In this document: positions 1 to 11,395 of the stretch, piece after piece
Layout: every line of letters begins with the position of its first letter
Numbering within the stretch: position 1 is the first letter of the stretch
Origin: Oikopleura dioica
Taxonomy: Eukaryota > Chordata > Appendicularia > Copelata > Oikopleuridae
Length of the DNA: 64,000 nt
Direction: 5' to 3'
Assembly: GCA_907165135.1 (NCBI GenBank)
Contig: OU015568.1
Coordinates: forward strand, 5,650,501 to 5,714,500
The notes under the pieces: generated by a model
Database searches by the model: none
What the model was told of the DNA's origin: nothing
Seen by the model: the letters and a program-made list of their open reading frames with translations, nothing else
Translations under genes and position numbers: made by a program

Positions 1-110
1 CGAGGGTACAAATACCCTCATTCGAAAAATAGAGCTAACGAGGGTACAGGTACCCTCATTCATAATCAAAAGCGAACGGGGGTACGGTACCCTCATGACC
101 GCATACCACC
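1..110. repeat. Three tandem GTAC-centred palindromes
   Basis: Three units about 40 bp apart each carry an imperfect palindrome of the form GAGGGTAC...GTACCCTC, at about 2-20, 40-58 and 79-97. They end exactly where homology of the neighbouring gene copy is lost (about 112), so this is probably the edge of an insertion or rearrangement. No family is recognised. Confidence 0.55.
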
Positions 111-111
111 A

Positions 112-1900
112 ATGTAACCCTGCGCTTCTTCAAAGCGATTCAAGTTGTAATTGAGGGCGTAATAAAAGCATTTGTCAGTTTTTTTATTTGGGGAGCTTTT
201 GAGTGATCGAAAATTATGTTCTTTAACTGACTTTTTAAAATCTTGACCTTTTTCAGATGACGACGACGGGAAAGACTTTTTTGCCGTTGTCTTTCAGTCG
301 AATTTCAATGAAATGGGTTCCAATCGAAGATCCGAAATGAAAGACGAAGAGGCCTCTTAATAAACAAAATAGACCTTGTCCTTTGCATTCAAAAATAATT
401 ACATGTACTTGCGTTGATTCTGAACATGAATCGGAGCATCGCCGTTTTCTCTTACTCTCATTAAATTTCCGATTGCATCGACCAAGTAATGCTCCCCATT
501 CACAAAAGTGGCGCCAGTTGACTTTTGCGTTTTGAATGATTTTATTAATCTTTAATTCCAAAATTAAGAAAATTCTTTATCTTAAAGCTTTAAAAAGTTA
601 TCAGCAAAACCGTTCGTAAGAAAAGAAAAAATCTGTCGGATTAATGTTCTTTTGTTTTATTTGGCGGTTGAAATCGACCAAAACAATCGGTAAGCTTTCT
701 TTTTCCATTTGTCGATCGGTCCAACGACCAGTTATCTCTTCAATATTCGCTGTCGACAGTGACAAAGTTGACGTTGACATCCGTGATGTTGACGGTGTTG
801 ATTTAAGCAAAGTTGACGTTTTCGATGTTGACAAAGTCGATGTTGGCGTTGTCGATGTTGCCGTCCATGAGGTTGATATTATTGATGTTTGCGAAGAAGA
901 ATTTGACGTCCGTGAGGTTGAAGTTGTTGGTGATGACATCGTCGGCCACACACTATCTCCAAGTTTTCGCAAATCAAAAACAGGAATCAATTTTTGCCGC
1001 GACTCAAATTTCTCGCATTCATAAAATGGACAAGGACATCCATTTTTACAGTATTTTTGAGTGGGGCACACGTCGCCAGCGGAATCAGATGACCGAGTAA
1101 GTTCAAAACAAATCGATTCACACGGTGTAATCGGGTTTATCCTTGTTGATCTCAATATAAGAGTTTCTGAGCAAAGATGGCGGCAGATTTTCTGGTCGTT
1201 AAAGCGTTTTTTCTGACAGCGGATTAGGTTCACTTCGTTTTCGTCTTTTGAGAAAACAAGAGGCTCGGGTTTAGGCTGCTCGATTTGGGAAACAGGCTCT
1301 GGAAGAATGAACTCTTCAGTTTCATGACATTGCTTCATCAAATGGCCGCAGTAGTCCATTTCAGCAATTTTGACGCATTTTTTGTAGTTTCGGTGGCACG
1401 TCGAAGTCAGGAAAGTCGTTTTTCCGAGTGACCTTTGAAGCGAGTACCAGTTCGCTGAAAAATGTTTCTATCGCTAACTTACATCAAGTATTACTTATGA
1501 GGATGATAGTAACCCAAAAAACCGAGCCATTAAATAGATAAGATCCGAGCTGAAGATTCGTCGAGAAGCCATGCTTTCCAAGCGTCAATTTTTTATTGAC
1601 TTTTTTCATTCCTCCCATTGCCTTTTTCTTCCATGTCTTATTTTTCTTTGATTTTTTAATATCATATTCTTGAGTATGAATGCTTCTTGTTGTCAGCACT
1701 TCTTGCGGCAACAGAAATACTTCACTCCCTTTTCGTCTTAAAACACCGAAACATTCGCAGTCAAGACACTTGATAAAGTTTCATTAAGTTTTATAACCTC
1801 TGAATTATCGCTTGTTTTGTTTTTCACCTGAATTTTTTGCTGCTCCATCGGATTCGCCTCGGTTTCTATTTCCTCCTCAATAACCCTATTGACTGATCTC
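112..1900 (-). pseudogene. Truncated 5' part of type II Cys-rich/kelch family gene (copy A)
   Basis: Reading leftward, the exons give an acidic start (RVIEEEIETEANPMEQQKIQ), a CLDC motif followed by a Lys-rich stretch, one hydrophobic membrane segment near 1490-1560 (VFWVTIILIS), and a Cys-rich exon (601 to about 1450) with DYCGHLMKQC and NGCPCPFYEC. A long Ser/Thr-rich linker follows, then two short exons (about 258-350 and 400-540) and a further exon starting DKCFYY. That last exon loses homology to the other copies at about 112, just after GYI, so the kelch-like half is missing. The order matches the copies at 9.6-27.3 kb and 54.6-59.4 kb. I do not know its function. A basic N-terminus before the membrane segment suggests type II topology (inference). 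Confidence 0.6.
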
Positions 1901-1974
1901 TAAGAAAGGAAAGAGTAAGTGTGAAGAAAGGAGCGATGAGAGAACCTCTCCAATTTACGATAATCGCGGCACGA

Positions 1975-2050
1975 CTGCTTGTCTGACACTTGGACAGCTT
2001 GTCCCCGCTCTTTTACCGGTTCTTACGTCTAACCTTTCCCATCGCTGATT
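1975..2050 (-). promoter_or_regulatory. Upstream block conserved between copy A and the 9.6-27.3 kb copy
   Basis: About 75 bp upstream of copy A, including CTTGTCTGACACTTGGACAG and a nearby TTCCCATCGCTGATTTTTG, recurs almost unchanged at 27350-27430 upstream of the second copy. Its place just 5' of both genes suggests a shared promoter or 5' leader, but it could simply be duplicated DNA that has not yet diverged. Confidence 0.35.
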
Positions 2051-2170
2051 TTTGCTATAAAATTTTGATGACTGTCATTTTAGAACAAGGAGGAAACAAG
2101 GAGGAGACATCACATCATCAAGTCTTTTTTGAGATAAATTTTTCTTTTATTTATTAAAGTTACAATTCAG

Positions 2171-2290
2171 TATCATCATGGTTTGCAATTTCCGCTCGTT
2201 TTTAAGCTGATTTTTCGATGTCATCAAAAGCTTGATTTTTAGCGGCAGCTTCTTCATTGCCGCCCATTCCTTCTGCCATCTGGCCATCAT
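2171..2290 (-). pseudogene. Pseudogene fragment of the small membrane-protein tail at 31.4 kb
   Basis: On the minus strand this encodes a near copy of the acidic C-terminal tail at 31378-31495 (AEGMGGNEEAAAKNQAFDD). In this copy an in-frame TAA replaces a GAG codon of the 31 kb copy about two thirds of the way along. No upstream membrane exon is seen. It is a dispersed, broken duplicate. Confidence 0.6.
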
Positions 2291-2296
2291 GGCGAA

Positions 2297-2342
2297 GCCG
2301 CTTCGCGGCTTTATTCTTGAGAAAGCCGCTACGCGGCTTTTT
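2297..2342. repeat. Palindromic AAGCCGC(T/A)(T/A)CGCGGCTT pair
   Basis: Two adjacent hairpin-forming copies of an AAGCCGCTTCGCGGCTTT-type palindrome lie here. The same motif sits in the centre of several CCTGAGTCAGG-ended elements between 30 and 54 kb. Confidence 0.55.
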
Positions 2343-2411
2343 ATAAGAACTCTTTTTGGCTTGAAGTTAAAGGATAGGATTTTCGATCCAATTATAAAAA
2401 TAAGAATTATA

Positions 2412-2685
2412 GATCAGCGTTGCGAGCAGCGAAAAAAGACAAAGATTTGGAGAGCGGATCGAAAATCGCAAAATCGTTCGAGAGGAACAAATCGAGGCTC
2501 GAAACAAAAAACTCAAAGCTCTGGAAGCTCAACTGGCTCTAGGAAAAGAGAAGCGAGAGGCGATCGAGAACCGAAGAAAGCAGGAAGAAGAGGAGAGGAA
2601 AAAAGCGACGATGGCGGCGATTCAGTACGCTACTTCCAATCCCAAAAAGCGGCTTCAGAAGGTTTTTGCCGATTTTGAAAATTAG
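2412..2685 (+). CDS. 3' exon of a coiled-coil protein (partial)
   Basis: After a plausible acceptor (AATTATAG), one frame stays open for about 90 codons to TAG at 2683-2685. It is very rich in Glu, Lys and Arg with heptad-like spacing (RFGERIENRKIVREEQIEAR), so a coiled coil is likely. No start codon or upstream exon could be placed with confidence, and the upstream neighbour is a minus-strand pseudogene fragment. No family is recognised. Confidence 0.45.
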
Positions 2686-2689
2686 TTTT

Positions 2690-3210
2690 TGAAGTTTTTT
2701 CCCCTAGAAAGGAGGAAACAAGCAGTTGACGTTGATTTAGCAATGGACCACTCTGAAGCCGACGTCGATTTTGCGTTGAATAACTTTGATGTGGAGGTTG
2801 GTTTAGCGGTGGACGACTTTTATAGTCTTGGGTGGTGTAGCGGTGGACGACGGTGGATGACTTCATAGTCGAGGTTCGTGGTAAGGATGAAGACGATACG
2901 GAAAAGGGTCAAGGATCACAAGGTTTTTGATTGACCAAGACAAAATTTAAATAGCATTTGAGTTTGACTTAGCATCGGACTTGAGCCTGAACCATTTTCA
3001 ATAAGTATTTTTTAGTGAAATCCTGACGCCCCTTCTTTATAAGCTCATTGAAAAGAGCGCTAAAAGTTGTCCCAGATTCGCCCGGAAAAGGATGATTTTT
3101 TTCATCCCTTTATCTATTGCTCGAAAAATAGAAATTTAAAAAAAAGGTTGAAAAGAGATGAAAACTCGATTCCCGCCAAGGACTCGCAGAGACGATGAGA
3201 ATTTACATCG
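2690..3210. other. Spacer without recognised gene
   Basis: From 2720 to 2870 there is a weak Asp/Val-coding repetitive stretch reminiscent of the reverse strand of the Ser/Thr-rich linkers of the type II family. The rest is AT-rich. I see no supported gene. Confidence 0.4.
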
Positions 3211-3214
3211 GCTA

Positions 3215-5063
3215 CAGGCTGGGCTTATTTGTGACGAGATAAGGATGATTCGATATGGGCCCAGCGCAGCCTCAGCCAGCGCTATCGAAAATTCTCCGCG
3301 GGTTGAATCATCGGGGATGTCTCGCGCTGGACTTTTTCGCGCGCGCTTTAAACTGACAATTCTGGTTGATGTGAATGATTTTCCATTTCCCTTTTCAAAA
3401 AAATCCCATATTTATACGAAATGAGGAATAAATATACACTTGAAAGAAAATGAGAAATAGTACTTTTCACAGAGAGCCACCCAGAAATGAACTGGGAACA
3501 GATCGGAGCGCATTTTGAAATGCCCCTATCCTCAGTTGAAAAGTAAAATTTTATTCTATTGATATCTTAAATTGTACTTATATATATTATACTCTCTTTA
3601 CTCATAAAAATGATAGTATTTGCCGCCCCGATCGTAAATATCGTCTGAACCAGACACTTTGCTTACCAAATACTGGTAAAAAATACTACACTTTCCGGCA
3701 GCCGCAGCGAGTTGAGGCGGAAATGTATCTTTTGCGAACGGCCGACCAGTCCGATATTATCTACAACCCTGGCAATATCAGACAAGGCATTCCTCGAACT
3801 GGAAAACAGTTCATTGATACAGAAGAGTGGAGAGAAGAAGCAAAAGACATTGTTGAAGAGATGTTTCCGAATTTGAATTTGAAATGCAGCCGAAGTTAGT
3901 GTTTTCAAAACAAGAAAAATCCTCATGCAACATTTATATATAGAGCGGACATGAAAAGATAAACAACAAGGAGGCATGGCTCAGTGGGATCAAGCCCTTG
4001 TCGATTTTCGTCAAGCCGAAATTCGAGTTATCATTGGACAGTTTCCCCGACGAAAATGTTTCAACTTTGACGAGACGCCGATAAATTGGAGATACAAACA
4101 TAATAGAGGATTAATTAAAAGAGGAGAAGATCCGAAAAAATATATGACAGCTGATTCCCGGAAAACATTTATTGCTGGAGCGATGATGAACTTCCATGAA
4201 GCTTTGTATCCAATGGTGATAGATAAATCAAAAATTCACGATTTTACGCAGCGATTCGGTGAGCGTCTCACAGATCATGGAACTTTCAAATCTGCGGCAT
4301 TTATGATCAATGGAAAGTGGTGCCTCTACTATACTTCTGCAACTGGTTTGATGACCACACCCATTTTCCATCATTATATTAGCTTCGTTCAAAATCATTA
4401 AAATGGAAACTTGCTACTATTGTGCGATAATTATCGTAGTCATCAACTCGATCCATTGGTTCATGATCGTGTGCGTATGGAAAAATTTGCTCCTTGAACG
4501 ACACATGTCTCGCAACCAGCCGACCAATTCTTAAATCTTGAAATCAAAAAGAAGATGAGAAAAAAAGTACATGGATATGGAATTCGACTTGGGCCGACTC
4601 GAGGACACATTGCGGAGCGAGGATGGGTCGTCGAAGAGGTAACAATTGAATAGAAATCATAAAAGATTAATTTTATTTTAGGCCTACAAAACTATTCTTG
4701 GCATCTCGGAGGATACGATCAAAAAATCCTGGCGATAATGTCAACTTGAATACCCGGAAAATTTCGAGCCCTGGAGACCCTGGTAATAGAGGAGACATGG
4801 TACACATATATTCTGCCGAAGAACGCCCTCAAAAAGTTCATTTGCATTTCTGATTTTATGTTTAAAAATAACAGCATTATTTAATAAATATTGAAAGAAG
4901 TAAAGTCGCCAAAATTTGAGCTGAAAATCTGCAATGAAAACGCCCTTTGTGGCTTGATTATTCATCCTTGGGCCGGATGATAGGAATTTTCGATAGCGCT
5001 GGCTGAGGCTGCGCGGGGCCCATATCGAATCATCCTTATCTCGTCACAAATAAGCCCAGCCTG
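3215..5063 (+). mobile_element. pogo-like (Tc1/mariner superfamily) DNA transposon, decayed
   Basis: Inverted arms of about 80 bp start CAGGCTGGGCTTATTTGTGA at 3215 and end with its complement at 5063. Both sides are flanked by TA (3213-3214, 5064-5065), the usual target duplication of Tc1/mariner elements. The interior encodes a broken DDE-type transposase. Structure plus coding content supports a pogo/Tigger-type assignment, though the exact clade is inference. Confidence 0.75.
3668..4738 (+). pseudogene. DDE-type transposase, multi-exon, broken
   Basis: An N-terminal exon at about 3668-3895 is followed by the longest open stretch at 3976-4401. That contains NFDETP (first catalytic Asp context) and a strand reading FIAGAMMNFHEALYPMVIDK, typical of DDE_1 transposases. 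Directly after the TAA at 4399-4401 the same frame resumes with LCDNYRSH (second Asp context). Farther on come QPADQFLNLEIKKKMRK and, across a 50-bp GT-AG intron near 4640-4681, a Lys-rich C-terminus ending with TAA at 4736-4738. The in-frame stop and the poor link between the segments indicate decay. Confidence 0.65.
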
Positions 5064-5084
5064 TAGATTTTACAGCTGATTTAA

Positions 5085-5200
5085 CATCTTAATTTCCCGC
5101 TGAGTCTTCCCATGATTTCAATGCAAACATAACGATCGGCAACCAAGACTCTGCTCAAGAGGACATACAACTGACTCGCCAGAGGATTTCAACTCGACTT
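5085..5200 (-). pseudogene. PIF1/Helitron-type helicase motif fragment
   Basis: The minus strand reads SQLYVLLSRVLVADRYV, which resembles the C-terminal motif of PIF1-family helicases (QLYVALSR), commonly found in Helitron transposons. Adjacent minus-strand sequence out to 5330 is hydrophobic and acidic but broken by stops. This is only a fragment, and Helitron termini were not found. Confidence 0.4.
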
Positions 5201-5339
5201 ATGAAATCATAATGCCTTCTACAGTTAATTCTTCTTCCATAATGTCAATAATACGATCAACGACAACTTGTCGTTCTTAGAACAACAATATCATCGACCA
5301 CAAAATCAATTCGATGATTTTTTTGTTATAATCTTTATT

Positions 5340-6400
5340 GAGCATTCAAAACATTTTTTTAATTTTATTCAAGCAGTTGGAATGAAATAGTCAAGTCTGA
5401 TCAAATTTACTCTAAGAGATGCAGTAATCAGCAGGAGATAGAAAAATAAACGGATAACACACCAACTCTTCTTGCCATCCAATAATTTGAGTGGTAACTT
5501 TTTCTTCGCTTGAGTCTATTAAAAAGCTCCAGAAAACTAAAATGAGAAGACGGCTTTCAACTCTCACGCCGCACAGTGAATCTAACATTCAGAGTGTTCG
5601 TCTTTTACTAAGGTTGTCATCTCCCCAAGGTTGCAACTTCGGGAGAGGGCTATCTAAAAATAGAAATCTGTTACCCGTCGGCGTTTGGTTAGCGCCCTTT
5701 TATTGAATATGCTCGGAGCTCTTGACCTAAGAAATTAATCTTTTGAATCGGAAAGTATGAGCCAGAATTATAGCCTGGAAATATGGATATGGAGTTTTCG
5801 TGTAAAATTGCTGATGGACATTCTAAATCCTGAAAAGGTAATGAACGACAAAGTTCTTATTTTCATTGAAGATTCTTCAAATGACATTTTAAATAAGAAC
5901 ATAAAGAAAACAATCAAAAATATATTTACTTCTGAAAGAGAGCCGATCAATGACCATTTGCCGTCCATAAATCGCCAAATTTCATTTAATACCTTAGAAA
6001 CGGAACCGTAGTGAGGGGCTATCCTTCGAGCTGGCCTCGAATTCACTACATGCCTTCTGGAGCATTATTTTTGGAATCTCCATGGTCGAATTAGTAAAAA
6101 TCGTTTTTTCCTGAAAATTTTTGAGCAAAAATGCTCATGACCTTCCGAAAAGTGAACCTTGTGCAGATCAGCTGGACCGTCGCAACAACCCTCTGATCAT
6201 GATTTTCCTCGATAGATTAGAGATTTACCACTGAGCTTCGCTGTTTCCCGCAGAGTTTGGCAGTTCGGCCGTGTTGGGCTTGTCACCCGCTTGGTCCGGT
6301 CATTTTGTCACCCGCCCGATTGGGGGCAGGCGAATCCCTCTTACCCCATTTGAGCGCCTATAATTCGAGGTGCTCGAATGCAATTCGCGTATTTTGAGTA
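5340..6400. other. Gene-free, repeat-derived sequence
   Basis: Only short unsupported open frames occur. Positions 6010-6060 are an inverted copy of 9650-9700 (both contain GAATTCGAGGCCAGCTCGAA on one strand), so this is interspersed-repeat debris. Confidence 0.45.
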
Positions 6401-6406
6401 GCTTAA

Positions 6407-6958
6407 CCGCGTGGGACGAATTGTACATTCCAATGTAGTTTAAGACTTTGAAGAGCCCTAGTTCAAAAACTACTGATCGTATAGATCTGAAAATTGAAAT
6501 GCGCCTTTGCACATCCTTAATCTCTCGCTCTTTAAAATTTTACCGAATTATCGCGCACCACCAGCGCTCTGCAGCGGATTAACTCTGACCTACTTCGCGC
6601 TGCGCTCCTTTTCTCACTCGTAATTCAGGTCTCAATTGGGATTTATAAATTTTTTCAAAGTGAAAATATAGGTTTTCGATACTGGAGATTTCGAATTTTG
6701 AATAATATTTACAAAAATTCAATGCGAAATCAACTCAAACGGTTAAATCAAGACCTACAAGTAATATGAGAATGAGGTTTGCAGACAGGAAAACGAAAAT
6801 TTAAATTGAAATTATGAAAGCCTGTATTCGATTTAGTATTGTCTGTAAATTTGGCGGGAACCGGATGAGCGAGTCGCGAGTTATTCAAGTTTTCGCTTAA
6901 ACTACAATGGAATGTACAATTCGTCCCGCGCTCATACGCGTGGATTCGTCCCACGCGG
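6407..6958. mobile_element. TTAA-flanked MITE (CCGCGTGGGACGAAT ends)
   Basis: Inverted termini CCGCGTGGGACGAAT... are flanked on both sides by TTAA (6403-6406, 6959-6962). A second inverted match (GTACATTCCAATGTAGTTTAAG) extends the arms. No coding capacity is seen. TTAA duplications are typical of piggyBac-like elements, so this may be a non-autonomous member. Confidence 0.65.
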
Positions 6959-7239
6959 TTAAATTCGAGCTCAAGGTTTATAATAATAGTCTTCTGCGTC
7001 AGAAGTTTTCTGATAAGGGTAAGAGAAAGTACGTTCCTTAAAAAAAAGACTTACTGGAAGGGTCAGACTAGGACAAGCGAGGGCTACCGAAGATATTTAT
7101 TAAAACTATAGTAGTTGCTCAGAATTAAGGTTAGGGTTAGGGGGCACCTGCAAAAATGACGGAACGAACTTACCCGAGGGGGATAGGCTAGGGATAGTCA
7201 AGGTTACCGAAGGTAACCCTAAGTAACCATAGATAAGAC

Positions 7240-7571
7240 CAGTGTTTGAAAAAATGATGAGCGCGAGCCGCGAGCTCACGGCCTGTTTACGGAAAAAACG
7301 CCCGCGACCAAGCATTTCCAAATTTGCGGAATCTTTCTTGATTTCATCTTTTAAAAGAAACTGGACAATGCAGCGATATTACTCTGTCAAAACTGAAGTT
7401 CGGTTTTTTTTTGTCAATAAAAAATCTTCGGGGTTATGAAAACTCTTGCTCGCTCACTCATTAAAAAATTTTGCAGCTTCTGCTCGCGCTCGCTCACTCA
7501 TGAAAAAATTTTCGGGGGCTCTGCTCGCGCTCAGTCGCTCATCTTAGTTCTGACCATTTTTTCAAACACTG
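7240..7571. mobile_element. hAT-like MITE with 8-bp target duplication
   Basis: Termini CAGTGTTTGAAAAAATG and its complement bound the element. The 8-bp flanks GATAAGAC (7232-7239 and 7572-7579) are identical. CAGTG ends plus an 8-bp duplication are hallmarks of the hAT superfamily. The interior has GCTCGCGCTCGCTCACTCAT-type repeats and no transposase. Confidence 0.8.
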
Positions 7572-7776
7572 GATAAGACCCCGAAGGACAATAGAATTTG
7601 ATAATTTTCTTCTCATTTAATCGAGGAGCAGATGCATGATGAAAGATGAGTTATTCATTTTGCCGAAGGTAGGTCTGTTTTATCAAATCATGACGTCCGA
7701 TTTATGAGGGCTCGAATTTTAGCAGCCCAAAAAACATACATTACATTCGAGTGATAGCCCGAATATACCCCTGACC

Positions 7777-7894
7777 CTACGGGGGGATCTTTCAATAACG
7801 ACCGGGGCGATTCCCATCATGAAGCATTATTCTGTGCTCTGATTGGTCAATCATGCAAATCAGCCCGGTCGTTGTTGAAAGCCACCCCCGTAGC
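7777..7894. repeat. Small foldback element
   Basis: Arms CTACGGGGGG(A)TCTTTCAATAACGACCGGG and a near-perfect inverse (CCCGGTCGTTGTTGAAAG...CCCCCGTAG) enclose a short loop. Possible TA flanks lie just inside the outer bases. Non-coding. Confidence 0.55.
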
Positions 7895-8109
7895 ATGAGA
7901 ATTGAGAATGAGTAATGTGGGCAAGCGCCACCGGTGTTTCTCACGGGAAGGCTTGCTCTGGCCGCACTCGTGCGCCAACCTAGCCCACCACGCAGATTCT
8001 CCTCACTGAGTCGTAGTGACTCATAGACCCTGGGAAACCAAAACCATGAGAAAGGAAATGACGCACTGATAAAGCAATGACGCACTGATAAGAGATGAAT
8101 CACGATGGA

Positions 8110-9720
8110 ACCTTCTAGGCGATTAGATTCTCAATGATGACTCATACGATGGCAGCAGAGAGCGACTCACTCGCGCCAACTGCTCTCTGGCCCCATTCTG
8201 TACTGACTATATATACTGACCTAGGTCTCGAAATCCGGGTGCTTTCGCTGTGGCGGGAGAGGGATGGCGCCCTCGCTGCCTCCGCGCGCTGGAGGAAATC
8301 GAAAATTCGCCGCGAATAATCGGAGGCGGATCCGAAAAATTCGCCGCGGCGGGATTTGTGCCTAGCGCGAAGGGGGTTGTGCGGGGAGTCGCGCGGGGCG
8401 ATGCGAGTCGTGTGCTCGGGCAGCGAGTGGCGCGCTTAGAAAGCAAGCCGCGCGCTCAGGCTTCTAAGATTTAACTAAGCTTATGGAAAATCTTATGGAA
8501 GGTTTAAGAATTGGTAGTCTTAAGAATTCCTCTAAAATGGAGCGATTTTTCAGCCAAGTTTTCCAGGCCACTTGCTAATTTTTCTTCTCAAAAAATCTTA
8601 GCGAAAATGAACCTACTACTTCCGGGAAATCACCCGGTGATTATTACCAGGTGATTAGGTGTTATTTGCATCTGATTCCGAGTACTGGGTCATAGTAAGC
8701 ACCCACTGAGATTATGGCGCGCCCTAATGCTTTTTGGGCTCCCTGCGCGGCGCGTAAAGCACTAGTGCGCTGTCAGTTTCACTCTCTTATCTGACGATTT
8801 TGCACGAGAGGAAGAACCAGGAAAATTTATCTTTTGGGGGCCGCAAGAAAAGTGTCTGATAAACAGATGTAGACGTGCTCTACATGATTTACCTCTTCGA
8901 AAAATTGATTTTGAGTTTTCATTATTGAAGTTTTTTGCCAAATCATTTTCAATATTTGGAATCAGCAGACTAAATAACGTATTCGTATAAAAAATCATAA
9001 GAACACTACGTTATATTTCGACCACCTGCGAATGAGAAAGAGGGGCTCTCGCGTTCCTAAAAAACCCTTGCCCCAGGAAAGCGCGCGAATCGCGCCCTAT
9101 TTGCATGTTTGGGCGCCCGCTCGCTGAAACCTGAAAGTGAGAAAATCTGCCTCGAGCGCGTTTGTGCGGCATTTTTTCTCCTCCGCTCCCGCCGCGGCAG
9201 TGCGCGCGCCACCACTTTCCCGCCACAGCGAAAGCACCCGGATTTCGAGACCTAGATACTGACCCTTTTACTGCAATAAATCGAGATCTTAATAGATACC
9301 GACAAACAAAAACAAAAAACTTGACTTTTTACTGACTTCGCAGGAACAACGACTAGAATAGAGAACAAACAGAGAACGACGACAAACAAGACGATAGAAC
9401 TCTATACCTATTAGAGTTCTCCTCCACCAAGCCCTACGAATCTACTCTTTCGTACTAAGGCTTGTTCACCTTTATTAACTGCTAGTAGTCAAGCGAGTAC
9501 ATCCGTGTATTGTCGCTGAGGCCCTAGGATAAAAACTGAGCACGTTTTCAAAGCTCAAGGACATCACACCAAGTGTCTTAGTTACATCGAGCATCTCGAA
9601 TTATAGGCGCTCAAATGACATCGATAACATTCGAGCGGCTAGAATTAAAGCTGCTCCAGGAGGCATGTAGTGAATTCGAGGCCAGCTCGAAGGATGACCC
9701 CCAACTACCAACGGAACCTC
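8110..9720 (+). repeat. Possible LTR-retroelement fragment interrupted by the 8221-9255 element
   Basis: Without the insertion, the flanks join as a promoter-like stretch (TATATATAC near 8208), AATAAA near 9276 and a leader. A short ORF then begins at 9615 (TSITFERLELKLLQEACSEF) and runs into the kelch gene. Part of this ORF recurs inverted at 6010-6060. This resembles a truncated LTR plus gag start, but no second LTR or pol was found, so it stays tentative. Confidence 0.3.
8221..9255. mobile_element. 1-kb DNA element, 38-bp inverted ends, 8-bp target duplication
   Basis: Termini start CTAGGTCTCGAAATCCGGGT and continue for about 38 bp, ending with the exact inverse. The flanks ATACTGAC at 8213-8220 and 9256-9263 are identical. 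The GC-rich subterminal arms contrast with the AT-rich centre. No transposase is seen. The 8-bp duplication fits hAT or P superfamilies, but the CTAGG ends are not diagnostic. Confidence 0.75.
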
Positions 9721-10376
9721 CAATAGTTAAAAGACTACCAGAAGGCAATCCAATGGCAGAAAAAAGTTCAATCTTTCTAAAATTTTTCTCAAAGACATTT
9801 TCGTTTCTCTTGGCAACCTTGGATGATTTTCTAAAAAACTCCAACCATCTTCCATCAAAGTCTCGACTGCTCCTTTTGCAAAGGATCCTCCTATTGCGGT
9901 CGGTCGATTGTTGTAGAGGCCTAAATCTCCGAACACATGTGTCCTTTTTGTTTTAAAAGTCGTTTCAACTGAGAATCCATTAAATAGCTGGCACTTCCGT
10001 TCAGTGGATATATCAAAACATATCAAAGCTAAAAATGTTTAAAAGAGAGCATTTTAAATTTACACCTTTACTGCCTTTTTCGAAAGTAAAAGCTGAATGT
10101 CCATATTTAAAAGGGACGGAAAACCTAACAGATAAAATCCGAAATTGGCATCCGTCAAGGCGGGCAATCTGAAAGAATTATATTTGAGATGACGTCAACT
10201 ATAAATTTAATTGATACTTGATTGGGATCATAGAATCCACCAAAGAGGTGAAGCTGACCATTGACAATTGCGTGCCTCGAGTAGAGAAGGTATTGAGAAA
10301 TAGTGCCGTCGAAAGAAGACGGAGGTAAAAAGGTCACTTCGCTTTTAATTAATCTATTTAATAACAACCCGTATGG

Positions 10377-10616
10377 CTGGGGTGCGAAACGGGGCAAGCA
10401 GTATCGGGCCCCGTCCCCCTTAATTTTTCGGACTCGGTGCCCCGTCCTGTCCCGTTTTGCCCCGTTTGCCCGGAATACCAATTTTGGTATTTTAATACCA
10501 ATTTTGGTATTCGAATGCCAATTGGTACACAAACCGAGCGTCTCCCCGAAACGGGGCAAAACGGAGCACGGGACGGGGCAGTTGTCCCGTTGCCCCGGTC
10601 CCGTTTCGCACCCCAG
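10377..10616. mobile_element. 240-bp MITE inside a kelch exon, 8-bp target duplication
   Basis: Inverted termini CTGGGGTGCGAAACGGG and the flank CCGTATGG (10369-10376, 10617-10624) are exact. The centre holds repeats of ACCAATTTTGGTATT and CCCCGTCC-type blocks. Element plus duplication add 248 bp, which is not a multiple of three, so the host exon is frameshifted. The 8-bp duplication suggests hAT. Confidence 0.8.
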
Positions 10617-11395
10617 CCGTATGGCTTTGAATTTCCCCAATAATCAGGAAGTAAAACATTTATCTTTGAAGTCGTTTCGGTAATATGAATAAAATTTTTA
10701 ATTCTAGTTGCACGATCGAGTTTGTAAATTCTGATTTTCTTGTTGTTGATATTTTGAAAACCTCTCATTCCAATTTTAAAGCTAGTTTTATTCATATCCG
10801 CGCGATTCTGTAAAGTTTGAAGAAATTTTAAAAAGATAACAAAAAAATAATAATTACGAACTTATCCTCAAAAACTTCGACAGCAGAATTGTTCGAATCC
10901 AATGAAAAGGCAAGTTCTGCCAACTCTAAAAAAGTTGACTGCAGCAAAACGTTTTTATCAAAATAGTCAGAATCCATCCATATAGAGCCATTTCCGTGAC
11001 TTCCGAAACAAAAAAGAATCTTTCCATCAAAAAATTGGAATTTCAGAATTTCCATTTCCCCAGATAATTGAAGTGGAAACTCCATTTTGAGATTAAACTT
11101 GTTCTCTCTAGTCAGATCCATTTGAACAGTTGAGATGTGCTTCAACTCTTCTAGCGACGAGAAAGATTTATCCGGAACGAGTGTTTTGAAGAAAAAACTG
11201 GGTAAAGGAAATCGGGGCTGTGCTACTGCGTTTTTCGAAAAGGCTGGAAACACATCGTCGTGAAAGGCGAAATAAGGATTGCTCGTTACGTGCATTGTCT
11301 TGTTCACTTTTTTCTGTACGAATTCAAGGTCTATTTTCTCTTTTGAAGGATTGTAAATAACTCAAAATCTGGTGTCAGAATATAAACTTTATTAA

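Noticed and set aside
644-1100. Asp/Val-rich ORFs on the plus strand
   Set aside because: They are the antisense of the Ser/Thr-rich linker exon of copy A.
7125-7145. Telomere-like GGTTAGGGTTAGGG
   Set aside because: Only about two units within mixed sequence; not evidence of a telomere or an interstitial array.
10155-10795. ORFs rich in Cys-Pro-Val and Gly-Thr-Gly around 10.4-10.6 kb
   Set aside because: They read through the GC-rich MITE at 10377-10616; the kelch exon explains the flanks.
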